From assembly GCF_023243075.1 (NCBI RefSeq), contig NZ_JALKFZ020000126.1, positions 84,774-148,773 of the forward strand: DNA of 64,000 nt, given 5' to 3'. The DNA comes from Frankia sp. AiPa1. Its GTDB lineage: Bacteria; Actinomycetota; Actinomycetes; Frankiales; Frankiaceae. A program made the translations under genes and the position numbers. Below the pieces are notes generated by a model, which searched no databases, had not been told where the DNA came from, and saw nothing but the letters and a program-made list of their open reading frames with translations. Of the stretch, positions 8,739 to 17,987 are shown piece by piece; the stretch's first letter is position 1, and each line of letters opens with the position of its first letter.

Positions 8739-11700
8739 ATGGTGCCGGCGTCCTTGCGGGACATTGACCGTAACCGTGTGCGGGCCGTGGTCGGCGAGGC
8801 CACCTTTCGGCGCGGCGAACAGTATGCCCGCAGGGGGGCCGTGGCCGAGGTGTCGTGGCAACCGTCGGGGAACACGCTCATCGGCCGGGTGGCGGGAAGC
8901 AACGGCAAGCGCTACAGCACCACGGCGTACTTCGTCGAGGGCGATCAGGCGCATCCCTGGCAGTTCCGGGGCGGCAACTGCAGCTGCCCGATGGCTCTCG
9001 ACTGCAAGCACACGGCGGCGCTCGTCCTGGCCGCGGCGCAGGCCGCCAGCCTCACCGCGGTGGCGAAACCCGCGGCCGAGAGATGGACGGACTCCATGGT
9101 TTCCGGTACCGCTGCGCCCGCGCGGGCGCAGCGCGGCGGTGCGATCCGCCCGGTCACACCACCGCCCACCTGGGCATCGACGTTGACGGACCTGCTCGGC
9201 GAGACGTCGAGCCCGAAGGGGCCGGGGCGGACGACGCCGCTGGCCATCGAGCTGTCGCTGTCCGACGAACCGGCAGCGGGCCGCAGGCCACCGGCCGGTC
9301 CATCCCTGCGGGTCATGGCACGCCTGGTGCAGCAGGGAAAAACCGGCTGGATCAGCGCGCCCACCTGGTCGCAGCTGAACGCGCCCTACGGGAGGTACCA
9401 CCACAGCGGCCATCACGAGGCGCAGCTGCGCATCCTGCGCGAGATCCACGCCGTCTACCAGGCCGGCGACAGCAGCTCGCCGTATCCGCGTTACGGCGAG
9501 GAGAAATACCTTGACCTCGGCGAGTTCCACAGCCCGCGGCTGTGGCCGCTGCTCGACGAGGCCCGCGCCGCCGGAGTGGAGCTCGTGCACCAGCGCAAGC
9601 GGATGGGCAGCGTCGAGCCGTACACGTCGGCGGAGTTCTGCCTGGACATCACCCGTACCTCGCGCGCGCTCACCCTTCGCCCGGTGCTCCAGGTCAGCGA
9701 CTCGGACGTGGACCTCGCGCCGTTCGCGTTCATCGGCCGCCACGGTGTCGTCGCCATCGACCGCGCCGAGATCCAGACCACCGACCAGCACGAGAACTGG
9801 CACCTGCGGCTCGCCCGGCTGACCTCGCCGGTGCCGCCGGCGCTGGTGCGGATGGCGGTGGCGAACCAACGCATGCGGATCCCGGCCGCCGACCAGCCGC
9901 GGTTCCTCGTCGACTTCTATCCACGACTCGCCCGGCTGGCTCGGATCGTCTCCAGTGACGGCTCGTTCGAGCCGCCCGCCCTGCCCAGGCCCACCCTGGT
10001 CGCCCGGGCGACCTTCGGACCCGACCACACCGTCCAGCTCGACTGGGAGTGGGACTACTCCGTCGGAGATCTGGCGGACGGAGATCTGACGGACGCGACC
10101 GCGGCGGACGCAGCTCTGACCGACGGCGACCCGACCAGCGGAAACCACGAGATCGGTGCCCTTCGGCGGCGCGTACCGCTGCAGGCCGACGGCCCGGATG
10201 CCGGCTACCGTGACCACGCGGCCGAGGCGGAGATCCTCTCCGGGCTGAACCGCTCCGAGCTGCCGGCCAACGCGGGCCTGGGCCTGGCGGCCCTGGGCCA
10301 GGTCGGGGCGGGTGTGGCGGGTGTGGCGGGTGTGGGTGCGACGGGGGGGCCGGCGGCGACTGTGCTGCGCGGGATGGACACCATGCGGCTGAGCACACAG
10401 CTGCTGCCGCGGCTGACCGCGCTGGACGGCGTCATCGTCGAGATCGGCGGGGACCCGCTCGACTACCGCGACGCGAGCGACACGCTGCGGATCGAGGTGT
10501 CCACCGATGCGGTGCCGGGCGAGCCGGACTGGTTCGATCTCAGCGTCGCCGTGCGGCTGGACGGGCAGCTCATACCGTTTCCACCGGTCTTCGAGGCACT
10601 GAGCCGGGACGAGCCCTACCTGCTGCTCGACGATGGCGCCTTCCTGCGCCTCGACCGGCCCGAGCTGCACTCGCTGCGCCGCCTGATCGAGGAGGCCGCC
10701 GCGTTGCGGGACAACCCGGCCGGGCCGTTGCGGATCAGCCGTTTCCAGGCGGGGCTCTGGGAGGAACTGGTGGCCCTCGGCGTGATCGGCCACCAGGCGG
10801 AGCAGTGGCGAACCCAGGTGGAGAGCATCCTCGCCTTCGAGACCGCCGGGGCGAAGGAACCGCCGGACACCCTGCGGGCGAGCCTGCGGCCATACCAGGT
10901 CGACGGATTCCGCTGGTTGACGTTCCTGTGGGACTGCGGGCTCGGCGGAATCCTCGCCGACGACATGGGGCTCGGCAAGACGCTGCAGTCCCTGGCGCTC
11001 ATCTGCCACGCGCGCAGGCGGGATCCGGCGCTCCCACCGTTTCTCATCATCGCGCCGACGAGCGTGGTGGGAAACTGGGCGGCCGAGGCCGCCCGGTTCG
11101 CCCCGCGGCTGCGGGTCGCGACCCTCACCGACACGCTGCGCCGCCGCGGCCAGTCGTTGGACGACATCACCGCCACCGCCGATGTCGTTATCACGTCCTA
11201 CACGCTGTTTCGGCTCGACACCGAGGACTATTCCGCCGCCGCCTGGGCCGGCCTGATTCTCGACGAGGCCCAGACGGTGAAGAACCACCAGTCGAAGGCC
11301 TACCAGTGCGCCCGGCTGCTGCCCGCGCCGTTCAAGCTGGCCGTGACCGGCACACCGTTGGAAAACAATGTGATGGAGCTGTGGTCACTGCTGTCCATCA
11401 CCGCTCCGGGTCTGTTCCCGAACCGCACCCGCTTCCACGAGTACTACGCCCGCCCCATCGAGAAACAGGGTGACGCCGAGCTCCTCGGCCAGCTCCGCCG
11501 CCGGATCCGACCGCTGGTCACCCGCCGGACCAAGGAACAGGTGGCGCCGGACCTGCCGGCCAAGCAGGAACAGGTCATCGACGTCGACCTGCACCCCCGG
11601 CATCGCCGGGCATATCAGGTCCGGTTGCAACGGGAACGGCAGCGGGTCCTCGGGCTGGTCGACGACATGAACCGCAACCGGTTCACGATCCTGCAGTCGC

Positions 11701-12269
11701 TGACGACCCTGCGCCAGCTCAGCCTGCACGCCGGTCTCGTCGACGACGCCCATGACGCGATCGCCAGCGCCAAGATAGACGTGCTGCTCGAGCAGCTCCG
11801 CGACGTCGTCGACGGCGGCCATCGCGCGCTGGTGTTCAGCCAGTTCACCCGGTTCCTCGGCAAGGTCCGCGACGCACTGGACGCCGCCGGCATCGAGTAC
11901 TGCTATCTCGACGGCGCCACCCGCGACCGCCCCGCCGTCCTGCGCCGGTTCAAGTCCGGAACCGTACCCGTCTTCCTGATCAGCCTGAAGGCCGGCGGGA
12001 CCGGCCTGAACCTGACCGAGGCGGACTACTGCTTCCTCCTGGACCCGTGGTGGAATCCCGCTACCGAGGCGCAGGCGGTCGACCGGACCCACCGCATCGG
12101 CCAGACCCGCAACGTCATGGTCTACCGGCTCGTCGCCCGGGACACCATCGAGGAGAAGGTCATGGCGCTCAAGGTCCGTAAGGCCGAACTGTTCGCCAGC
12201 ATCATGGACGGCGGCGACTTCGTCGACACCACCCTCGATGCCGACGACATCCGCCAGTTGCTGTCCTGA
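8739..12269 (+). CDS. SWI2/SNF2-family DEAD/DEAH-box ATPase with N-terminal SWIM zinc finger
   Basis: The 1176-residue protein has a SWIM-type zinc finger at the N-terminus (C81-x-C83-x5-C89-x-H91), a long middle region typical of bacterial SNF2 helicase-associated proteins, and a C-terminal helicase core. Motif I is MGLGKT (GLGKT at 744-748), motif II DEAQ at 842-845, motif III TGTPLENN, and motif VI RTHRIGQTR near 1116. Such proteins are DNA translocases and may act in DNA repair or transcription. The middle contains Gly/Val repeats (near 10310) of low complexity. The same frame is open upstream to 7869, but ATG 8739 starts the family homology. Confidence 0.88.
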   Translation: MVPASLRDIDRNRVRAVVGEATFRRGEQYARRGAVAEVSWQPSGNTLIGRVAGSNGKRYSTTAYFVEGDQAHPWQFRGGNCSCPMALDCKHTAALVLAAAQAASLTAVAKPAAERWTDSMVSGTAAPARAQRGGAIRPVTPPPTWASTLTDLLGETSSPKGPGRTTPLAIELSLSDEPAAGRRPPAGPSLRVMARLVQQGKTGWISAPTWSQLNAPYGRYHHSGHHEAQLRILREIHAVYQAGDSSSPYPRYGEEKYLDLGEFHSPRLWPLLDEARAAGVELVHQRKRMGSVEPYTSAEFCLDITRTSRALTLRPVLQVSDSDVDLAPFAFIGRHGVVAIDRAEIQTTDQHENWHLRLARLTSPVPPALVRMAVANQRMRIPAADQPRFLVDFYPRLARLARIVSSDGSFEPPALPRPTLVARATFGPDHTVQLDWEWDYSVGDLADGDLTDATAADAALTDGDPTSGNHEIGALRRRVPLQADGPDAGYRDHAAEAEILSGLNRSELPANAGLGLAALGQVGAGVAGVAGVGATGGPAATVLRGMDTMRLSTQLLPRLTALDGVIVEIGGDPLDYRDASDTLRIEVSTDAVPGEPDWFDLSVAVRLDGQLIPFPPVFEALSRDEPYLLLDDGAFLRLDRPELHSLRRLIEEAAALRDNPAGPLRISRFQAGLWEELVALGVIGHQAEQWRTQVESILAFETAGAKEPPDTLRASLRPYQVDGFRWLTFLWDCGLGGILADDMGLGKTLQSLALICHARRRDPALPPFLIIAPTSVVGNWAAEAARFAPRLRVATLTDTLRRRGQSLDDITATADVVITSYTLFRLDTEDYSAAAWAGLILDEAQTVKNHQSKAYQCARLLPAPFKLAVTGTPLENNVMELWSLLSITAPGLFPNRTRFHEYYARPIEKQGDAELLGQLRRRIRPLVTRRTKEQVAPDLPAKQEQVIDVDLHPRHRRAYQVRLQRERQRVLGLVDDMNRNRFTILQSLTTLRQLSLHAGLVDDAHDAIASAKIDVLLEQLRDVVDGGHRALVFSQFTRFLGKVRDALDAAGIEYCYLDGATRDRPAVLRRFKSGTVPVFLISLKAGGTGLNLTEADYCFLLDPWWNPATEAQAVDRTHRIGQTRNVMVYRLVARDTIEEKVMALKVRKAELFASIMDGGDFVDTTLDADDIRQLLS

Positions 12270-12413
12270 CGGTCACATGCCGACCTCTACGACCACCTTC
12301 CACGAGGGGATCCGGGTCCTGGCCGAGAGGACCCCTGACCCGCACAATGTCCTGCTCACCGCGAAACGTCGGGCGACGCAGTGACCGATGGATCCGAGAC
12401 CAAGGAGAAGACC

Positions 12414-13460
12414 ATGCCGGACGCGTCTACGGAGGTCGAAAAGCTCGGCTGTTACCTGCTTGCGGGCCAGCCGAAAAGCTCTCGCGACATCGTGGCCGAG
12501 GCCGCCGAGGCGGATGCGCTCGGTCTCGGGATGGCGTGGATCTCCGAGCGGTACAACAAGAAGGAGGCGGCGACGCTCTCGGGGGCCGCCGGCGCGGTCA
12601 CGGACCGCATCCTGATCGGCACCGGCGCCACGAACCACAACACCCGCCACCCCCTTGTGACCGCCGGCTACGCCCGCACCATGCAGAGCCTCACCGGCGG
12701 CCGTTTCGTCCTCGGCCTCGGCCGTGGCGTCCCCAAGTTGCAGGACGCCTACGGCATCCCCCGCATCACGACCGCCGAGATGGAGGACTTCGCCGACCTC
12801 ATGCGCCGGCTGTTCCGCGGCGAGGCGATCATCGGTCACCACGGCCCGGCGGGCTCCTGGCCGGTACTGCACCTGGACGCGTCCCTCGACGAGTACCTTC
12901 CCCTGGGCATGGTGGCCTTCGGCCCGAACACGCTCGAGCTCGCCGGCCGCGCCTTCGACCATGTCGTGCTGCACACCTACTTCACCGACGAGACGACCGC
13001 CCGCAGTGTTCGGACGGTCAAGCAGGCTGCCGAGAAGGCGGGCCGTGACCCGGACTCCGTGAAGGTGTGGTCCTGCTTCGCCACCATCGGCGATCACATC
13101 CCCGAGGACCGCCGGCTGATGAAGTCCGTCGGCCGGCTCGGCACCTACCTGCAGGGCTACGGCGACCTGCTGGTGCGGACCAATGGCTGGGACCGAGCCG
13201 TCCTCCAGCGCTTCCTCGCCGACCCGGTCTCCCAGGTCCGCGGCCTCGACATCGTCGGCACCCAGGAACAACTCGAGCACGCCGCGACGCTCATCCCGGA
13301 CGAATGGCTCGCCCCCTCGGCCACCGGATCCCCCGCCCAGTGCGTCGCCGCCGTCCGCAACCAGTTCGACCTCGGCTGTGACGGCGTCATCATGCACGGC
13401 GCCACCCCGGCCGAACTCGCCCCCATCCTCGAAGAATTCCGCGCCACAGTTCCCGTCTAA
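12414..13460 (+). CDS. LLM-class F420-dependent oxidoreductase
   Basis: The 348-residue protein carries LLM hallmarks: MAWISERYNKKEA near residue 45, TGATNHNTRHPL near 78, and LTGGRFVLGLGRGV near 100. The C-terminal part (LIPDEWLAPSATGSP) resembles, from memory, the MSMEG_2249-like subgroup found in mycobacterial catabolic clusters. ATG 12414 has AAGGAG six bases upstream, so it is preferred over GTG 12381. It presumably reduces or oxidises a CoA or ring intermediate with F420. It stands alone between the helicase and a convergent regulator. Confidence 0.88.
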   Translation: MPDASTEVEKLGCYLLAGQPKSSRDIVAEAAEADALGLGMAWISERYNKKEAATLSGAAGAVTDRILIGTGATNHNTRHPLVTAGYARTMQSLTGGRFVLGLGRGVPKLQDAYGIPRITTAEMEDFADLMRRLFRGEAIIGHHGPAGSWPVLHLDASLDEYLPLGMVAFGPNTLELAGRAFDHVVLHTYFTDETTARSVRTVKQAAEKAGRDPDSVKVWSCFATIGDHIPEDRRLMKSVGRLGTYLQGYGDLLVRTNGWDRAVLQRFLADPVSQVRGLDIVGTQEQLEHAATLIPDEWLAPSATGSPAQCVAAVRNQFDLGCDGVIMHGATPAELAPILEEFRATVPV

Positions 13461-13498
13461 GCGGCGCTGCTCGCCTACGCCGCGCAGCATCCATCGTT

Positions 13499-13532
13499 GC
13501 TCCAAGATCGCGATTGCTCCAAGATCGCGATC
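13499..13532 (+). repeat. Tandem 17-bp repeat after the oxidoreductase gene
   Basis: Two adjacent copies of GCTCCAAGATCGCGATY (13499-13515, 13516-13532) lie 38 bp after the stop codon, between convergent genes. They differ only in the last base. The unit contains the palindrome ATCGCGAT. Confidence 0.85.
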
Positions 13533-13589
13533 GAGCGACTACTCGTGGAGATGCCCCGCCCATCTGTGCCCACACACCGAGCTCTCCGT

Positions 13590-13952
13590 CTACGTCGGCT
13601 GATCGCCGCGTTTCTCCAGCGCCGCCATCCGGGCCTCGAGCTCCTCGACACGGTGCCGGAGCAGCTCGAGCTGCGCCTCTTCGCCAAGGCGACGCTCCAG
13701 GCTTCGACGCAGCCGCGGGGACTCCTGCGCCCGGGCCGCCACCATCGCGAGCGGGACCAGTCGCTGCGGGCCGTGCGGGCCGTCGATCAGGCGGGATGGG
13801 ATCAGGTCGTCGCGGTACCAGGTCCGCAGCGCCGCCCGGGACACCCCGGTGCGGGCGGACGCCTCCTCGAGGGTCACCCAGTCGGAATCCTCGAGCTGGG
13901 CGGCAAGGTCCCGCTCGACATCCCACTGATCCAGACGATCGTCCCAGCTCAC
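13590..13952 (-). CDS. MerR-like helix-turn-helix regulator with C-terminal coiled coil
   Basis: The 120-residue protein has a winged-helix core (WVTLEEASARTGVSRAALRT around residues 26-45, then WYRDDLIPSRLIDGPHGPQRLV) followed by a Leu-rich heptad segment (LELLRHRVEELEARMAALEKR) likely to dimerise. This is the MerR/HspR layout without an effector domain. GTG 13952 is chosen because AGGAGG lies five bases upstream; a longer frame exists but would extend across the divergent promoter. It is transcribed away from the Clp N-domain gene, and a perfect palindrome lies between the two. It is likely to regulate itself and that neighbour. Confidence 0.75.
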   Translation of the reverse strand: MSWDDRLDQWDVERDLAAQLEDSDWVTLEEASARTGVSRAALRTWYRDDLIPSRLIDGPHGPQRLVPLAMVAARAQESPRLRRSLERRLGEEAQLELLRHRVEELEARMAALEKRGDQPT

Positions 13953-14012
13953 AGCCACCTCCTGCGGTCCATGACCACGTTCGACTCCGACGCGACCTCC
14001 TGACCCTACTAT

Positions 14013-14034
14013 TAGCATGGTATTGACCATGCTA
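14013..14034. promoter_or_regulatory. Perfect palindrome (candidate operator) between divergent MerR-like and Clp N-domain genes
   Basis: TAGCATGGT (14013-14021) and its exact complement ACCATGCTA (14026-14034) are separated by ATTG. The spot is 60 bp upstream of the MerR-like start and 23 bp upstream of the Clp N-domain start, in an AT-rich patch. It has the geometry of a dimeric MerR-type site but not the HAIR sequence bound by HspR. Confidence 0.7.
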
Positions 14035-14057
14035 GAGGCTGAATCGACACTGCTGTC

Positions 14058-15215
14058 ATGTTCGAGCGATTCACCACCTCCGCCCGCCAGGTCGTCGTCC
14101 TCGCCCAGGAGGAGGCCCGCGGCCTCGATCACAACTACATCGGCACCGAGCATCTCCTGCTCGGGCTGCTCGCCGAGGGGGACGGCATCGCCGCCCAGGC
14201 CCTCGCCGAGGTGAAGCTGTCGCTGGAGATGACCCGGTCACGGATCGTCGCCGAGGTCGGCAGGGGAAAGAAGCCGCGCAACGGCCATATCCCGTTCACC
14301 CCGCGGGCCAAGAAGACTCTGGAGAAGTCGCTGCGGGAGGCACTCGCCCTGCGCCACGATTACATCGGCACCGAGCATCTTCTGCTCGGGATGCTGGCGG
14401 TCGAGGGCGGACTGTCCGCGACGCTGCTGGCCGGGTGGCAGGTGAACACCGAGCGGCTGCGGGCCCGGGTGCTCCAGCTGACCGCCGCCGCATCGGCCGA
14501 CCGGGCGGCCGGCATACCCTCGCCCATCCGTACTCGCCGGCGCCGGCTACGCGCCGGGACCGATCTCAGCGCCTGGACCGATCTCAGCGCGGAGGCCCAC
14601 CTGGTCGGGTCCGGCGCCTCGGCCGGCGAGCCGCGCCGTACCGTGGCGGCGAACGCCGGCATCTCGGGTGCGGACGATCTTGCCGGGGGCGACCCGGTCG
14701 GTTCCCACCATCTCATGCTGGCCCTGCTCAGTGACCCGGACAGCGTCGCGACCCGCACCCTCACCGACCTTGGCCTCGACATCGGCGCCGCCCGCGACGC
14801 GCTTCTGCACGCCGCGCTGTCCGGAACCTCCGACGAGCTGCCCGAGGTGGCCGGCCGGCGCGGGATGTCGCTGCGCCTGACCGAGTCCGCCGTCGTCGTC
14901 GAGGCGACCGACCAACGCCTGGTGGGCCTGGCCCGCCTCGCCTTCGCCGCGCTCGCCGGCCACCGCGCCAGCGCCTCCCCCGCCGCCGGCTCCCCGACCG
15001 CTCCCATCCCCGCCGACGCCTCGCATGACGGCGGGCAGGTTCCCACCGAGACGATCAGCGGACACGACGAGATCGCCGAGAGCCTGTCCGCCGTCTGGAC
15101 GGTGCTGGAGGCCAGCCTGGAGGAGATCCGTTCCCGCGCCCTCGACGCCCGCCCGCGGCCCACCACGGCCGACGCCCCCACCAGTCATGACATCGCGAGC
15201 CCGGCGGAGGGCTGA
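14058..15215 (+). CDS. Stand-alone Clp N-terminal domain protein (no AAA+ ATPase)
   Basis: The 385-residue product begins like ClpC (MFERFTTSARQVVVLAQEEA) and has the two N-domain repeats marked by NYIGTEHLLLGLLAEG and DYIGTEHLLLGMLAVEGG within residues 1-145. A second, diverged Clp-N-like unit follows at about 190-260 (GSHHLMLALLSD). No Walker motifs are present. Such proteins may bind substrates or adaptors of Clp machines without unfolding them. No clear ribosome site precedes ATG 14058; the start is fixed by homology. The divergent MerR-like gene and the palindrome suggest control resembling heat-shock or protein-quality circuits. Confidence 0.82.
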   Translation: MFERFTTSARQVVVLAQEEARGLDHNYIGTEHLLLGLLAEGDGIAAQALAEVKLSLEMTRSRIVAEVGRGKKPRNGHIPFTPRAKKTLEKSLREALALRHDYIGTEHLLLGMLAVEGGLSATLLAGWQVNTERLRARVLQLTAAASADRAAGIPSPIRTRRRRLRAGTDLSAWTDLSAEAHLVGSGASAGEPRRTVAANAGISGADDLAGGDPVGSHHLMLALLSDPDSVATRTLTDLGLDIGAARDALLHAALSGTSDELPEVAGRRGMSLRLTESAVVVEATDQRLVGLARLAFAALAGHRASASPAAGSPTAPIPADASHDGGQVPTETISGHDEIAESLSAVWTVLEASLEEIRSRALDARPRPTTADAPTSHDIASPAEG

Positions 15216-15318
15216 GGTACACCGGTGACACGGTCAGATCGAACTCGACACCCGCGCCCATCCGGGACACCATCCACGAGCAGGAGCGCGCGCACTCTGG
15301 ACTCGACGAGGAAACCTG

Positions 15319-17799
15319 ATGGACGATTCCACACCGGTGTCCGGCATGGAACAGCACGCGGCCGGGGCGCTGGCGGCGCTCACGCTCGAGGAGAAGGTGC
15401 GGCTGCTCACTGGTCGTGATCTGTGGAGCACCCAGGCCATCGATGGCATCGGGCTGCGTCCGATGGTGCTCTCCGACGGCCCGTCGGGAGTGCGTGGCCG
15501 GGCGTGGGACGAGCGTGATCCCTCACTGAACCTGCCGTCCGCGACCGCGCTGTCCTCCACCTGGGACCCGGACATCGCCCGCCGCTACGGCGCCGCCGCC
15601 GCGGTGGAGGCGCGCCGCAAGGGTGTCGACGTGATTCTCGGCCCGACCATCAACCTGCATCGCACCCCTCTCGCGGGCCGGCATTTCGAATGTTTCAGCG
15701 AGGATCCCGTGCTCACCGCCGGTCTCGCCGCCGCCTATGTCCGCGGGGTGCAGGGCAACGGCGTCGGCGCCACGCTCAAGCACTACGTGGCCAACGACGC
15801 CGAGACCGACCGGTTCACCGTGAACAACGTGGTCAGCGGCCGGGCGCTGCACGAGCTGTATCTGCTCGCGTTCGAGCAGGCCGTCGTCGAGGCCCGCGCC
15901 TGGCTGGTGATGAGCGCGTACAACGCGGTCAACGGCGTGACGATGACCGAGCATCCGCTGCTGGAAAGCCCGTTGAACGACGAATGGGGCTTCGACGGGG
16001 TCGTCGTCAGCGACTGGACCGCCGTGCGTTCCCTGGACAGCGCGGCCGCCGCGCAGGACCTGGTGATGCCCGGCCCGGACGGCCCCTGGGGTGACGCCCT
16101 GCTCGAGGCCGTGCGTACGGAGAAGATCCCGCAGGCGGTGGTCGACCGCAAGGTGGCGCGGATCCTGACGCTCGCCGCGCGGGTCGGCGCGCTCGACGGC
16201 TACCCGCCGGTGGCGCCGAGCTGGGTCGAGGACGGTGTCGCGCTGGCCCGCGAGGCGGCGGCCGAGGGCACCGTGCTGCTGGTCAACCACGGCGAGCTGC
16301 CCTGGGACGCGGCGGCACTGCGCTCGGTCGCGGTCATCGGCCACAACGCCGTCCAGGCCCGGACGCAGGGCGGCGGCAGTGCCACCGTGATCCCCGCCCA
16401 CGTCGTCTCCCCGCTCGACGGCCTGCGCGCCGCGCTGCCCGGCATCGAGGTCAGCCACGCCCTCGGGGCGCTCGTCCACCATGGCCTGGCCGACCTGCCA
16501 CCGCGGGAGCTGACCAACCCCGCCACCGGCGCGCCGGGCCTGCGGGCCCGCTTCCTGGACGAGGACGGCCAGGAGCTGCTCGCCGAGGACCGTCTGGTGA
16601 GCAGCCTGACCTATTTCGGCGGCGACGCGCCGGTCGCGGCCGCCGCCGCCTTCGAGTTGACCACCCGCTGGACGCCGACCGGCTCAGGCGCCGTCCGGAT
16701 CGGCGTCGCCCTGCTGGGCCCGGCCACGCTGCACGTCGACGGGCAACCGCTGCTCGAATGCCTGCTACTGCCCGAGGACGGCGCCGATCTGGTCGCGGCG
16801 TTCCTGGCCCCGCCGAAGGCCAGCGCCGAGATCGAGACGACTGCCGGAGTGCCCGTCGATCTCCGCTTCACCTACTCTCTGCGCGGCCGGCAGGGCATCG
16901 CCGCCACCGTGTTCAGATTCCAGCTCGGCACCGAGCCGGTGCCGGTCGACGAAGATGACCTGATCGCCGCCGCCGCGCGGGCCGCGGCGGACGCCGACGT
17001 CGCACTGGTCGTGGTCGGGACCAACGCGACCGTCGAGTCCGAGGGCTTCGACCGCACCACCCTCGCCCTTCCCGGCCGCCAGGACGACCTGGTCCGCGCG
17101 GTGGCCGCGGCGAACTCCCGCACCGTCGTCGTGGTGAACGCCGGCGCCCCGGTGCTGCTGCCCTGGCGAGACCAGGTCGCGGCCGTCCTGGTCAGCTACT
17201 TCGGCGGTCAGGAGACGGGCCACGCCCTCGCTGACGTGCTGCTCGGCCACGCCGAGCCAGGCGGACGACTGCCCACCACCTGGCCCGCGACCATGGACGA
17301 CGCTCCCATCCTGAATACCGCTCCGACCGACGACGAGCTCCACTACGACGAGGACATCCACGTCGGTTACCGCGCCTGGCTGCGCCGTCCTGCCGCCGCC
17401 GCGCCCGTGCGGCCGGCCTTCTGGTTCGGCAGCGGCCTCGGCTACACCGACATCACCGTCACGTCGGTCGACGCGCCGACGACGGCGATTCCTGGAGGCG
17501 TGATCCCGGTCCGGGTCGGGGTCCGCAACAACGGCCGCCGCGCCGGCAAGCAGGTGATCCAGATCTACGCCGAACGCGCGGACTCCACGGTCGAACGCCC
17601 GGCCCGCTGGCTGGTCGGCTTCGCCCCGGTCCGCCTGCCCGCCGGCGGCACCGGCCTCGCGACCATCGACGTCCCCACCCGTCTGCTGGCCCACTGGTCC
17701 GCCGGATGGCAGTACGAGCCGGGCGCCTTCACGCTGCGGACCGGCACCTGCGCCGTCGACCTGCCCCACTCCACCCAGGTAACCCTGCAACCCTCGTAA
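15319..17799 (+). CDS. Glycoside hydrolase family 3 beta-glycosidase
   Basis: The 826-residue protein has the full GH3 layout: TIM-barrel domain (LSDGPSGVRG, KHYVANDAETDR), nucleophile Asp in VVVSDWTAV at residue 232, an alpha/beta sandwich with the acid/base Glu in VESEGFDR (E573 or E575), an inserted PA14-like stretch between about 395 and 540, and a fibronectin-III-like C-terminal domain. This is the architecture of intracellular beta-glucosidases such as those with PA14 inserts. No signal peptide is visible, so it likely cleaves imported oligosaccharides or glycosides. ATG 15319 follows GAGGAAA. Its last codons run into a tandem repeat that also supplies the stop codon. Confidence 0.93.
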   Translation: MDDSTPVSGMEQHAAGALAALTLEEKVRLLTGRDLWSTQAIDGIGLRPMVLSDGPSGVRGRAWDERDPSLNLPSATALSSTWDPDIARRYGAAAAVEARRKGVDVILGPTINLHRTPLAGRHFECFSEDPVLTAGLAAAYVRGVQGNGVGATLKHYVANDAETDRFTVNNVVSGRALHELYLLAFEQAVVEARAWLVMSAYNAVNGVTMTEHPLLESPLNDEWGFDGVVVSDWTAVRSLDSAAAAQDLVMPGPDGPWGDALLEAVRTEKIPQAVVDRKVARILTLAARVGALDGYPPVAPSWVEDGVALAREAAAEGTVLLVNHGELPWDAAALRSVAVIGHNAVQARTQGGGSATVIPAHVVSPLDGLRAALPGIEVSHALGALVHHGLADLPPRELTNPATGAPGLRARFLDEDGQELLAEDRLVSSLTYFGGDAPVAAAAAFELTTRWTPTGSGAVRIGVALLGPATLHVDGQPLLECLLLPEDGADLVAAFLAPPKASAEIETTAGVPVDLRFTYSLRGRQGIAATVFRFQLGTEPVPVDEDDLIAAAARAAADADVALVVVGTNATVESEGFDRTTLALPGRQDDLVRAVAAANSRTVVVVNAGAPVLLPWRDQVAAVLVSYFGGQETGHALADVLLGHAEPGGRLPTTWPATMDDAPILNTAPTDDELHYDEDIHVGYRAWLRRPAAAAPVRPAFWFGSGLGYTDITVTSVDAPTTAIPGGVIPVRVGVRNNGRRAGKQVIQIYAERADSTVERPARWLVGFAPVRLPAGGTGLATIDVPTRLLAHWSAGWQYEPGAFTLRTGTCAVDLPHSTQVTLQPS

Positions 17800-17840
17800 C
17801 CCCCTGCAACCCTCGTAACCCTGCAACCTCGTAACCCTGC
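17780..17840 (+). repeat. Tandem repeat spanning the stop codon of the GH3 gene
   Basis: Units of 16-19 bp (TAACCCTGCAACCCTCG and variants) start at 17780, 17797, 17816 and, partial, 17832. The stop codon TAA (17797-17799) is the first triplet of the second unit. The first unit lies in the coding region in a frame where its TAA is not read. Confidence 0.9.
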
Positions 17841-17987
17841 GATCCACGCGACCGACGGACGACGACGACGGACGCTCGCACTTGCGCTCGCGGGATGAAG
17901 GGCGCAAAGGTCACGGGAAGCGCAGGTGCACGTCGTGAAGCTGACTCATACTGGTCGCAGCGACTCTGTCGCCCTACGCTCACAAAT

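Noticed and set aside
8730..11288. Antisense open frame (about 852 codons) opposite the helicase
   Set aside because: Shadow of the SNF2 gene; no recognisable domain and no start signals.
14013..14034. HspR-type HAIR element
   Set aside because: The palindrome is perfect but its sequence and spacing (4 bp) do not match CTTGAGT-N7-ACTCAAG, so only a generic MerR-type operator is claimed.
15225..15419. Short plus-strand frame (64 codons) between the Clp N-domain and GH3 genes
   Set aside because: It overlaps the start of the glycosidase in another frame and has low-complexity composition.
17780..17840. CRISPR array at the end of the glycosidase gene
   Set aside because: Units are directly adjacent without spacers, too short and too few. 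No cas genes are present anywhere in the window.
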